A stretch of DNA of 6,333 nucleotides from an uncultured Eubacteriales bacterium (GTDB lineage Bacteria > Bacillota > Clostridia > Oscillospirales > Oscillospiraceae): contig USDP01000094.1 in the NCBI GenBank assembly GCA_900553545.1, positions 1 to 6,333 of the forward strand, written 5' to 3'. Within the stretch, counting starts at the first letter, position 1; each line of letters starts with the position of its first letter. The position numbers and the translations under genes were made by a program. Below the pieces are notes generated by a model. It had not been told where the DNA came from and searched no databases. It saw only the letters and a list, made by a program, of their open reading frames with translations. Shown here piece by piece: positions 1-5,899 of this stretch.

Positions 1-269
1 CCTTTCGGCTGCTTGAACAATTTTTACTTCAAAATATTGTCTAACTTTTTGGGGTTACTTCAGGCGCGCAGAGGAGCGATTTTATATTTCTGCAAAGATG
101 ATTTGTCTGGGGTGTATCTGAAAACTGAAAATGCGACCGGCGGCGAGGAATTTTCGCGCTGCGAAAGATACTTTTCCGTAGGAATACTGACGTATTTCAA
201 GAAAAAATGCTGCAGCGCAGTGCGAAAAGGTACGCTGTCCGGGTGCGTTGGGAGTTGGAAGAATACACC
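1..269. other. Non-coding region downstream of the operon
   Basis: This stretch lies after the stop of the last operon gene and is visibly richer in A and T than the coding part. It has A/T runs around 20-60, 80-110 and 185-210. The only open frame crossing it on the plus strand starts with a TTG at 13, lacks a ribosome binding site and ends inside the 3' end of the nucleotidyltransferase, so I do not call it a gene. I see no convincing stem-loop plus T-run terminator for the minus-strand operon. A short inverted pair (GCGCTGC near 158, GCAGCGC near 215) is too weak to call. The region may be simple 3' intergenic DNA or part of a dispersed intergenic repeat. Confidence 0.6.
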
Positions 270-890
270 CTACGCCGGTTCTGAGCCGACGCGCTGAAGG
301 CACGCGCGGTACTGCTCATACGTATCCAGATCGGTCCAGCAGCCGGCGTCGTCGACCGGGACGGTCGCGATGGCGTCCTCGTGCAGCCGCCAGAAGCCGC
401 GCAGCCCGTCCGATCCCTGATAGGAGCAGATGCCGGGGATGAACGCGCAGTCGATGAGCGGTGGATGCTTTCGGTAGCCGTCCAGCGTCGGAAATGTGAT
501 GGAGGGTACGCCGCCGGAGCGTGCGCGGCAGACCGTCAGGAAGGTCTCTTTCGTGACGACCGGCATATCGCCCGGCATCAGGAAAAAGGCGCTGCACGGC
601 GGGAGCGCCGCCGCGCCAAGCTGGATGGAGGCGAGCATATCCGTCGAGGCAAAGTCGCGGTTGTACACGGGAATGACGGTTCCGGCGAGGTAGCGGCTGT
701 GCAGGACTGCTTCGACCTCTCTGCCGCGGTAGCCAAGCACGACGACGACCGGGCTGATGCCGCACAGGAGCATGGAATCGATCGTATTTTCAATGACCGT
801 CTTGCCGCGCAGCGGCAGAAGGGGCTTGAAGCAGCCCATCCGGCTGGAAAGCCCGGCGGCGACGATCAGTCCGCAGATGCGTTCTTCCAT
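270..890 (-). CDS. MobA/MocA-like nucleotidyltransferase (DVU_1551-type NTP transferase)
   Basis: This 206-aa cytoplasmic protein is a GT-A fold nucleotidyltransferase. Members transfer a nucleotide from CTP or GTP to a phosphorylated cofactor such as molybdopterin. The N-terminal signature AAGLSSRMGCFKP (residues 11-23) is the nucleotide-binding loop with its Arg and Lys. PGDMP (106-110) carries the metal-binding Asp. GYRKHPPLI (138-146) corresponds to the RGHP region of MocA-type enzymes, and WTDLDTYEQY (185-194) to the C-terminal DxDTxEDY motif. The ATG at 890 has GGAGG 8 nt upstream and the protein begins directly with the first beta strand; the frame is open further upstream but that part is not family-like. 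It overlaps the CoA ligase stop by 25 nt and is the last gene of the operon. The family is clear. The substrate (molybdopterin, another pterin or a sugar phosphate) is inferred from the neighbours and not proven. Confidence 0.9.
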   Translation of the reverse strand: MEERICGLIVAAGLSSRMGCFKPLLPLRGKTVIENTIDSMLLCGISPVVVVLGYRGREVEAVLHSRYLAGTVIPVYNRDFASTDMLASIQLGAAALPPCSAFFLMPGDMPVVTKETFLTVCRARSGGVPSITFPTLDGYRKHPPLIDCAFIPGICSYQGSDGLRGFWRLHEDAIATVPVDDAGCWTDLDTYEQYRACLQRVGSEPA

Positions 891-1999
891 AATTGCGTCC
901 TCCGTTTCTGCCAAAGCGCAGAGCTTTGCTCGTTTGTGGGGATGAGCGTTCGTTTTCCGCTGCAAAACGGCATATCCTCCACGAAGCGCACTGTGCAGCC
1001 GAGCTGCGCCAGCGCTTCGCGCGAGGAAGTGACCACACCGAGGATTTCTACAGTCAGTGTGCTGCCCGAAAGCGCCGCCCGATAGTCGAGAACGGCGTCG
1101 TCGCCGTAGAGCAGATCGTCCAGAGCAGCGAGGGAATAGACCGCGCTGCGGTCTTTTTTTCTGCCATAGACCGCGGCGAGCGTCCCATCCGGGTCTAGCC
1201 GCCCGAGATCGCCGGTGCGGTAGCGCAGCATCGGCATGGCTTCACGGTCCAGCGCCGTGAGCACAAGCTCGCCGTCCGGCAGCGTCTCAAGCAGCGCGTC
1301 CTGGCGTAGGCGCATTGGTCCGCCGGGCTCCGTCTGGACAGCGAGACCATAGCCGCTCTCCGTCATGCCGTAGTGGTTGAGCGCGCGCGCATTCCAGCGG
1401 CGCGAGATCGTCTCAACGAGTGCAGGGGAGACGTAGTCCGAGGAGAGCAGCGCGTTTTGAACCGGCAGCTCCGGGTGCAGCAGCGCCAGACGACGCACCT
1501 GAGATGGGATCCCGACCAGCGTTTCGATCCGGTTTTCCAGACACCAGCGCGCGCAGTCGTCCGCGTCGCGAATGGGGCCGTAGTACAGCGGCACGCCGCC
1601 GAAGCGCCGGATGCCGCGCGAAAGCAGGTCGCAGAGCCCGTCGGGATTCGTGCCCGGCATGAGGATGCCGACGCGGTTCGTGCCTGCGCAGACGGCGTCC
1701 ATGCCGTGATGGAAGAAATCAACGGTCGCCTCCAGATCGCGCTCGGTAAAGAAGATACGCTTGCGTGTGCCGGAGGTGCCGGAGGTCTCAAGGCTCACGA
1801 TGCGCCGCACGCGCGAGGGCGGGCAGCAGAGCAGCTCCGCGCCGTGCAGGAGCAGATCGTCCGCCGTGAGCATGGGAAACGCGGCGTAGTCCGCAAGCGT
1901 TTGCGGCTGCGTTTCCGGCAGCGCGGCATAAAACCGGCTGTGCGTGCGCGCATATTGCAGCGTGCGTTGCAGACGCGTCAGCTTTTTTTCCAGATCCAT
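866..1999 (-). CDS. PaaK-like AMP-dependent CoA ligase/adenylating enzyme (DVU_1553-type)
   Basis: This 377-aa member of the acyl-adenylate-forming superfamily would activate a carboxylate as acyl-AMP and pass it to CoA or another acceptor. It shows the P-loop TSGTSGTRKR (72-81), the YGMTESG motif (210-216), RYRTGDLG with the ribose-binding Asp (259-266), the hinge-like GRKKDR (279-284) and a C-terminal SGKRT (347-351) that could supply the catalytic Lys. It is shorter than phenylacetate-CoA ligases (about 430 aa), mainly in the N- and C-terminal parts. The ATG at 1999 was chosen because the homologous-looking helix MDLEKKLTRLQ begins there; the ribosome binding site is weak (GGGG). Another ATG 7 nt upstream is out of frame. 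It overlaps the methyltransferase stop by 22 nt, suggesting coupled translation. The substrate is unknown. Nothing else in the window points to fatty or aromatic acid use, so a cofactor intermediate is a reasonable inference. Confidence 0.88.
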   Translation of the reverse strand: MDLEKKLTRLQRTLQYARTHSRFYAALPETQPQTLADYAAFPMLTADDLLLHGAELLCCPPSRVRRIVSLETSGTSGTRKRIFFTERDLEATVDFFHHGMDAVCAGTNRVGILMPGTNPDGLCDLLSRGIRRFGGVPLYYGPIRDADDCARWCLENRIETLVGIPSQVRRLALLHPELPVQNALLSSDYVSPALVETISRRWNARALNHYGMTESGYGLAVQTEPGGPMRLRQDALLETLPDGELVLTALDREAMPMLRYRTGDLGRLDPDGTLAAVYGRKKDRSAVYSLAALDDLLYGDDAVLDYRAALSGSTLTVEILGVVTSSREALAQLGCTVRFVEDMPFCSGKRTLIPTNEQSSALWQKRRTQLWKNASAD

Positions 2000-2598
2000 A
2001 ATCCATACCCCGGCTTGACGCTGCGCAGGCAGGCGCGGTCCTCCGCGCTGAGGGCGCATTCCCCGCCAAAGAGCATTTGCTGAAGCAGATACTGGCGGAG
2101 CGACTGCGTCAGGTCGCAAAAATCGGTCAGAAGAAAATCCTGCTGAAATTCCGCCTCCAGCTGCGCTTTCGTGGATAAGCGCCCGATCAGAGCGGCGCGC
2201 GTCGCGTCCGCCGGAAGGGGCTGCTCTGCGAACAGGTCCGCGAGCAGCAGCGTCCCGCCGGGACGAAGCACACGCAGCAGTTCCGCGCGCGCAGGCTTCG
2301 GCTCACAGAGGGAGTAGACGCACTCCATGATCGCGCAGTCGCAGCATTCATCCTCGAGCGGCAGCGCCTCTGCCGCACCGTGAAAGACGGTCAGCCCCGC
2401 CGCGCGGCAGAGCCCGACGCGGTCAGCATCCGGCTCGACACCGGTGGCGCGGAAGCCATGCGCGGTCAGCTCCGCGAGCAAAATGCCTGCGCCGCTGCCG
2501 ATCTCGACGATCTGCTCGCCGGGCGTCAGATACGAAAGCAGCAGATCCGGCGAGCAGGGGCTCAGCTTTCCGGCATGGCAGTAAGATAATTTGCGCAA
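1978..2598 (-). CDS. trsM: Class I SAM-dependent methyltransferase (TrsM / DVU_1556-type)
   Basis: This protein of about 206 aa has a Rossmann methyltransferase core: SAM-binding motif I VEIGSGAG (31-38), acidic end of strand 2 GVEPD (53-57), and the post-core RVLRPGGTLLLAD (109-121). The region between strands 3 and 5 is unusually Cys-rich (C85, C86, C88, C93, C98), which is not typical of small-molecule methyltransferases and might bind metal or a cluster. I place the start at a TTG at 2598 because AAGGTGAG lies 6 nt upstream. An in-frame ATG at 2640 would add 14 residues but has no clear ribosome binding site and would lengthen the overlap with the radical SAM gene from 37 to 79 nt. The gene sits between the radical SAM and ligase genes. 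The symbol follows an NCBI family name recalled from memory. Whether it methylates the pathway product or a protein is unknown. Confidence 0.85.
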   Translation of the reverse strand: MRKLSYCHAGKLSPCSPDLLLSYLTPGEQIVEIGSGAGILLAELTAHGFRATGVEPDADRVGLCRAAGLTVFHGAAEALPLEDECCDCAIMECVYSLCEPKPARAELLRVLRPGGTLLLADLFAEQPLPADATRAALIGRLSTKAQLEAEFQQDFLLTDFCDLTQSLRQYLLQQMLFGGECALSAEDRACLRSVKPGYGLWIWKKS

Positions 2599-3851
2599 AA
2601 CGGTCTCACCTTTCCATCGTGATAAACGTGAAGGCTGCATCGGCGCAGCCGCTCAATGTCCAAGTTTTCCGCATCCTGAAATGCCATCGCCGTGAGCGTG
2701 AGGCTCCTCTGGCGCATCATGCGGATAAAGTCCTCAAAGCCACCCTCCGAAGTGCTTTCGGCTTCGTCGCGCCGCTCCCAGCGGCGGGCGACATAGGCGC
2801 GGTTTTGCGCCGCAGTCGTGTCGCATCCGGAAGACGCTTCCCGCAGTAGCGGGCAGATGCCGCCCTGCGGCTCGACGAGCAGCTGTGCGTGAAAGCCGCA
2901 CATGGGATGGTCGCAGCGGGAGGGAAGGAAGCAGTCGGCGGGTAGACCGGTCTGCTCGCAGAGCATCCAGATCAGCTCGTCGAGCGTGATGCGTGCGGCA
3001 GGGTCTGGGCGCTTCGGGATGCGCCCGAAATAGGAGACCGGCTGGAGGTGTACCCCGCGCACGGCGGGGACATTTTCCGCGGCAAAGCGTATCAGTGCGC
3101 CGAGTTGGTCGTCATTGACGCCGCGCACGACGGTCGGTACCAGCGTGACACCCATTTTCAGCGCGTCACAGACGGCGATGGCGCGCTTTTTAAGCTCCAG
3201 AAGCGGGCGTGCGCGGAGCGCTATATAAACGGCGTTATCCAGAGCATCAAATTGCAGGAAGATGATGCTGACGCCCGCGTCGCGAAGCGCCCGCGCATAG
3301 TCCGGCTCCTGCGCGAGGCGAATGCCGTTGGTGTTGAGCTGGATGTGCTCGAACCCGAGCGAGCGCGCATAGCGCGTCAGCTCCGGCAGATCGTCGCGCA
3401 TGGTCGGCTCACCGCCGGAAAGCTGCAAAAGCGGCTTGCCGCAGCGTTCCATAAGGTCAGCGACCGCCGATTTGAGCGATTCCAGAGACGGCTGCGCATC
3501 ACGCTCGCCTCCGTGTGCGAAGCAGAAGCTGCACCGGAGGTTGCAGCGGTTCGTGACCTCCAGCAGAGAGCAGCAGGTCGCGCGCTGATGCTCCGCGCAT
3601 AGTCCGCACGCGCCGGGGCAGGAAAGCCCTTCATCGGGTGCAAGCTCCTTCGCGCCGGAGACCCATGTGCCGTAATCGAGCTTTCCGCGCCAGACCGGGA
3701 CGCGGAAGGAGCCGTGCTCCGGGCAGCGCTTTTCCATCCATATCTCCGCGCCGGTTTGGACAAGCGCGGCGGGGATGGGCGCGAGGCAGACCGGGCAGAC
3801 CGACCGCGTCCGTCGCACGACCGGCTCAGTCTTCATCGTGGGGATGCTCAT
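2562..3851 (-). CDS. trsS: Cys-rich radical SAM protein, MJ0619/Tes-like (TrsS-type)
   Basis: This 429-aa protein has the radical SAM signature CNLRCSFC (C103, C107, C110), preceded by VTNR and followed by SGGEPT, which binds SAM. The domain order matches the MJ0619/tetraether lipid synthase group. An N-terminal Cys/His module comes first (C19, C22, C43 and H46 in CPEHG), then C78/C82/C85 with H88 just before the radical SAM motif, then a late Cys cluster (RCDHPMCGFH). The C-terminal segment AFQDAENLDIERLRRC ends at C405, with C419 in PFCANY. Members of this group carry several [4Fe-4S] clusters and make or modify C-C bonds on lipids or pterins. From memory, the NCBI TrsS family includes selenoproteins; this copy has no in-frame TGA and appears to be all-Cys. 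The ATG at 3851 is preferred to those at 3884 and 3836 because GAGGG lies 5 nt upstream. It overlaps the NifX-like stop by 26 nt. The substrate is unknown. Confidence 0.9.
   Translation of the reverse strand: MSIPTMKTEPVVRRTRSVCPVCLAPIPAALVQTGAEIWMEKRCPEHGSFRVPVWRGKLDYGTWVSGAKELAPDEGLSCPGACGLCAEHQRATCCSLLEVTNRCNLRCSFCFAHGGERDAQPSLESLKSAVADLMERCGKPLLQLSGGEPTMRDDLPELTRYARSLGFEHIQLNTNGIRLAQEPDYARALRDAGVSIIFLQFDALDNAVYIALRARPLLELKKRAIAVCDALKMGVTLVPTVVRGVNDDQLGALIRFAAENVPAVRGVHLQPVSYFGRIPKRPDPAARITLDELIWMLCEQTGLPADCFLPSRCDHPMCGFHAQLLVEPQGGICPLLREASSGCDTTAAQNRAYVARRWERRDEAESTSEGGFEDFIRMMRQRSLTLTAMAFQDAENLDIERLRRCSLHVYHDGKVRPFCANYLTAMPES
2605..2612 (-). promoter_or_regulatory. Ribosome binding site supporting a TTG start
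   Basis: AAGGTGAG on the minus strand lies 6 nt before the TTG at 2598. It decides the methyltransferase start against the upstream ATG at 2640, which lacks such a site. It lies inside the 3' end of the radical SAM gene. Confidence 0.55.
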
Positions 3852-4218
3852 GGCAGCCCTCGCCGGAGTGGCAGCCGGTCCCACCGATGAAATCCGGGAT
3901 CATATCCAGCTCGTATGCCTCCATTTTGGCGATCGCCTCCTGCGCGCGCAGCCCGGCGGCAAGATAGCGGGTGACGCAGCCCTGATCGGCAAGAATGATG
4001 AAGGGCGACTCCTCGATCGAACCGCAGAGGACGGCTTCGCAGTCCTCCTCGACGATACGCAGCGCGAGCGCCTCATCGTCGAGACAGTCACGCGCGACGT
4101 CACAGACGAGCGTGCTCTCGCCGCCTTCGTCCGGTACATCATAAATTTGAAGCCGCTTTGCCGCGGAAAAATCCTCGGCGACGACCGGCTCCTGCGCGAG
4201 CATGACGGCAACTTTCAT
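3826..4218 (-). CDS. NifX/NifB-C-terminal-like metal-cluster-binding protein with Cys/His tail
   Basis: This 130-aa protein begins MKVAVMLAQEPVVAEDFSAA, the opening beta strand and loop of the dinitrogenase iron-molybdenum cofactor domain (Nitro_FeMo-Co, an RNase H-like fold). Further family-like segments are the strand EAVLCGSI (61-68), the turn before GCVTRYLAAGL (80-90) and the helix QEAIAKME (93-100). Family members bind iron-sulfur or FeMo-cofactor precursors and act as carriers or insertases. The tail from G113 holds CHSGEGCHEHPHDED (C116, H117, C122, H123, H125, H127), a likely metal site outside the fold. The ATG at 4218 has AGGAGG 7 nt upstream and forms an ATGA overlap with the preceding stop; the in-frame ATG at 4266 is not family-like. 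No nif structural genes are present, so a role in carrying a cluster for the neighbouring enzymes is inference. Confidence 0.82.
   Translation of the reverse strand: MKVAVMLAQEPVVAEDFSAAKRLQIYDVPDEGGESTLVCDVARDCLDDEALALRIVEEDCEAVLCGSIEESPFIILADQGCVTRYLAAGLRAQEAIAKMEAYELDMIPDFIGGTGCHSGEGCHEHPHDED
3857..3861 (-). promoter_or_regulatory. Ribosome binding site for the radical SAM gene
   Basis: GAGGG on the minus strand, 5 nt before the ATG at 3851, lies within the 3' end of the NifX-like gene. It favours this start over the ATG at 3836, which has no purine-rich site at a suitable distance. Confidence 0.5.
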
Positions 4219-4616
4219 AGCGTTTCCTCCTGATAAAGTCCGTATTCGCGCAGCAGGGCGAGGCATTTCTCGCCGACCGCGTCGATGAGCTCCGGGCAGA
4301 GCGTGCGCTTGCGCCGCAGCCCGGCGGAGATGTCCTCACAGTTGACGGAGCCATATTCCATGCCGTAGGTCTCGTCGAACCAGGCGGTCAGCTCCGGGAT
4401 CATTTCCTCGCAGGCCTTGCGCTTGTCAAACATGGCGAGCAGCATCGCCCCGCCGCTCAGCGCGCCGCAGGTCATGCGGCTCCAAAGTCCGTTGCAGAGC
4501 GCGGCGCTCGCGTTCGCGAACGGCTCGTTTTTCTCTCCGCGCAGCTGTAAGCCCAGGCGGACAAGCGCCTCGGCGCAGCAGCTTCCGGTGGCGAGAAAGC
4601 GTTTGAGATCGTCCAT
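4215..4616 (-). CDS. C_GCAxxG_C_C family protein (DVU_1555-type)
   Basis: This 133-aa, mainly helical, soluble protein has a Cys-rich pattern. It has C13-C14 in an N-terminal helix (ATGSCCAEAL), C41, the core MTCGALSGGAML (C50), C69, C93 in VNCEDI, C107 and C118. The CGALSGG core with flanking conserved Cys defines the C_GCAxxG_C_C family (Pfam PF09719, from memory), thought to be redox-active or cluster-binding but without an established reaction. The ATG at 4616 has GAGGAGG 4 nt upstream and starts 9 nt after the GTPase stop, the only intergenic gap in the operon. Its TGA overlaps the ATG of the NifX-like gene. The assignment rests on the motif and on the matching gene neighbourhood; a molecular function cannot be given. 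Confidence 0.85.
   Translation of the reverse strand: MDDLKRFLATGSCCAEALVRLGLQLRGEKNEPFANASAALCNGLWSRMTCGALSGGAMLLAMFDKRKACEEMIPELTAWFDETYGMEYGSVNCEDISAGLRRKRTLCPELIDAVGEKCLALLREYGLYQEETL
4226..4231 (-). promoter_or_regulatory. AGGAGG ribosome binding site for the NifX-like gene
   Basis: A consensus AGGAGG on the minus strand lies 7 nt before the ATG at 4218, inside the end of the C_GCAxxG_C_C gene. It shows that the downstream start is used directly as well as through the 4-nt stop/start overlap. Confidence 0.75.
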
Positions 4617-4625
4617 AATTCCTCC

Positions 4626-5717
4626 TCAAAGCCGGCCGGGACCGGCGGCGTCAAAGCATTCGGTCATATAGGTCGTCACGGCAAGCTGGTATTGCTGCGC
4701 CGTTTCGGCGATCGCCTCGTCCATCGCGCGGCTGAGCGCAGCGGAGGGACAGACAGCGCTGGTGTTGATGACGACCGGCAGCGCCGTCGCCGGTGCATCC
4801 AGCGCGTGGTCGAGCGTAAGACCTCCGCTGCTTCCGACGGCGGAGAGCTTGCCGTAGCTTCCGTCCGGACCCATCGCAAAGAGCTTCAGATGCGGCGTGT
4901 GACCGCCTGCGGCGCAGATGTTTTTGCGGATCGCTTCGGCGAGATCGCGCAGGTAGGCGTTGCCGTCAAAGGTGTTGCAGCAGACCTCGACATAGAACTG
5001 CCGCCCGTACTGCGCCATTTTCCCCATCGCGGCGCAGAAATCCGATCCGCCGTAGGCGAGGTCCGGGTGCAGGAGCCTGCTCGTGTGCGCGAGAATATAG
5101 TCCGCAAAGTCCGCGACGCCCGCGCCGGTCTTGGCACTGACGGCAAACACGGCGGCGTCCTTCCAGCCCTCGCGCAGGAACGAAAGCGCGTCGTCGCGCT
5201 CGGCATCGTCCATGAGGTCCGATTTGTTCAGCAGAATGACCTCCGCCTCGTCGAGCTGGCGGTGGAAGATGTAGAGCAGCTCCTCGGGATATTCGCCCGC
5301 GCCGGTCTGAAGCTGCCGGACGCAGCGAAGGTCCGTGACGGCGGTGAAGGGCAGCAGCGTAAACTCGTTCGGATAGCGCTCGTTCAGCTTGTGATAGACG
5401 TGCTCCAGCGCGCCGACGCCGAAGCCGGGGATGTCGCTCATCGCGACGGCGTGCCCCTCACTTTCCAGCACGCGCCGCAGCCGGTCGACCAGATTTTCGG
5501 TCTGATAGCAGATGCACGCGCCGGACAGCTCCGTCGCGTCACAGCCGCAGGCTTTGCTGTAATAGGTGTCAACAAAGCCGCGCGCGCCGAGATCGTTCGA
5601 GATCGTAGCGGCGGGCAGCCCGCGCGCTTCCAGCTCCTTCGAGAGTGTGATCATCATACTGGTCTTGCCGCTGCCGAGAAAGCCGCTGAATACAAGAAAG
5701 CCGTTTTTCATCCTCAT
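4626..5717 (-). CDS. CobW-like (G3E) P-loop GTPase
   Basis: This 363-aa GTPase has Walker A GFLGSGKTS (12-20), a switch-like SNDLGARG (40-47), the metal-binding-type motif GACICYQ (66-72, compare GCxCC/GCICC of CobW-like proteins), G3 DIPGFG (95-100), G4 NKSD (164-167) and G5 SAKTG (194-198). These proteins use GTP to deliver metals or assemble metallocofactors. Extra Cys occur at C57 and C59 (ACGCD). The last 140 residues or so do not read like the usual CobW C-terminal domain and may be a cluster-specific partner-binding region. The ATG at 5717 forms an ATGA overlap with the redox protein stop and has GGAGG only 4 nt upstream. A second ATG two codons later (5711) has a 10-nt spacer and could be the real start. 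It is the metallochaperone candidate of the operon; the metal is unknown. Confidence 0.88.
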   Translation of the reverse strand: MRMKNGFLVFSGFLGSGKTSMMITLSKELEARGLPAATISNDLGARGFVDTYYSKACGCDATELSGACICYQTENLVDRLRRVLESEGHAVAMSDIPGFGVGALEHVYHKLNERYPNEFTLLPFTAVTDLRCVRQLQTGAGEYPEELLYIFHRQLDEAEVILLNKSDLMDDAERDDALSFLREGWKDAAVFAVSAKTGAGVADFADYILAHTSRLLHPDLAYGGSDFCAAMGKMAQYGRQFYVEVCCNTFDGNAYLRDLAEAIRKNICAAGGHTPHLKLFAMGPDGSYGKLSAVGSSGGLTLDHALDAPATALPVVINTSAVCPSAALSRAMDEAIAETAQQYQLAVTTYMTECFDAAGPGRL

Positions 5718-5899
5718 TTATCCTCCACCTCGACCTCTGCGTCGTGCATCCGTCCACGGACCAGCTCCTCGTCCAGATAGACCTGACCGCAGACCGGGCA
5801 GCAGGGGAGATCCTCATAAACCTCGTATTTCAGATATTGAAAGGTCACCTTTCTGGGCTCCAGCGGGACCTTGCACTTTGCGCAGATCAGCTTTCGCAT
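5714..5899 (-). CDS. Small Cys-pair redox/zinc-ribbon protein (DVU_1557-type)
   Basis: This 61-aa soluble protein has two Cys knuckles, CAKC (C6, C9) and CCPVC (C33, C34, C37), separated by a charged, beta-rich stretch. The arrangement resembles a zinc ribbon or rubredoxin-like site. Its length and pattern fit the DVU_1557 family 'redox protein' of NCBI, named from memory; whether it holds zinc, iron or a disulfide cannot be seen. The tail (HDAEVEVEDK) is acidic. GGAGG lies 7 nt before the ATG at 5899. It overlaps the truncated upstream gene by 13 nt and the GTPase start by 4 nt, so it is clearly part of the operon. A role as electron donor or metal carrier for the radical SAM or NifX-like protein is inference. 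Confidence 0.85.
   Translation of the reverse strand: MRKLICAKCKVPLEPRKVTFQYLKYEVYEDLPCCPVCGQVYLDEELVRGRMHDAEVEVEDK

Noticed and set aside
185..235. Possible rho-independent terminator for the operon (GC-rich stretch next to a T-run on the minus strand)
   Set aside because: The best stem I can form near the CTGCAG is only three base pairs with a six-base loop, too weak to call.
13..297. Possible small plus-strand gene in the left flank
   Set aside because: It has a TTG start without a ribosome binding site, no recognisable motif, and runs into the end of the nucleotidyltransferase gene.
381..2083. Plus-strand open frames of about 235 aa (381-1085 and 1373-2083)
   Set aside because: They are antisense to the nucleotidyltransferase and ligase genes and show no motif or ribosome binding site.
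3826..4218. Nitrogenase cofactor assembly role for the NifX-like protein
   Set aside because: No nif structural or nifB/nifE/nifN genes are in the window; the domain occurs in many non-nitrogenase settings.
4692..5780. Long plus-strand open frame (362 aa) opposite the GTPase gene
   Set aside because: It is antisense to a gene with clear GTPase motifs, has low-complexity Arg/Val/Ala-rich content without domains, and arises from the high GC content.
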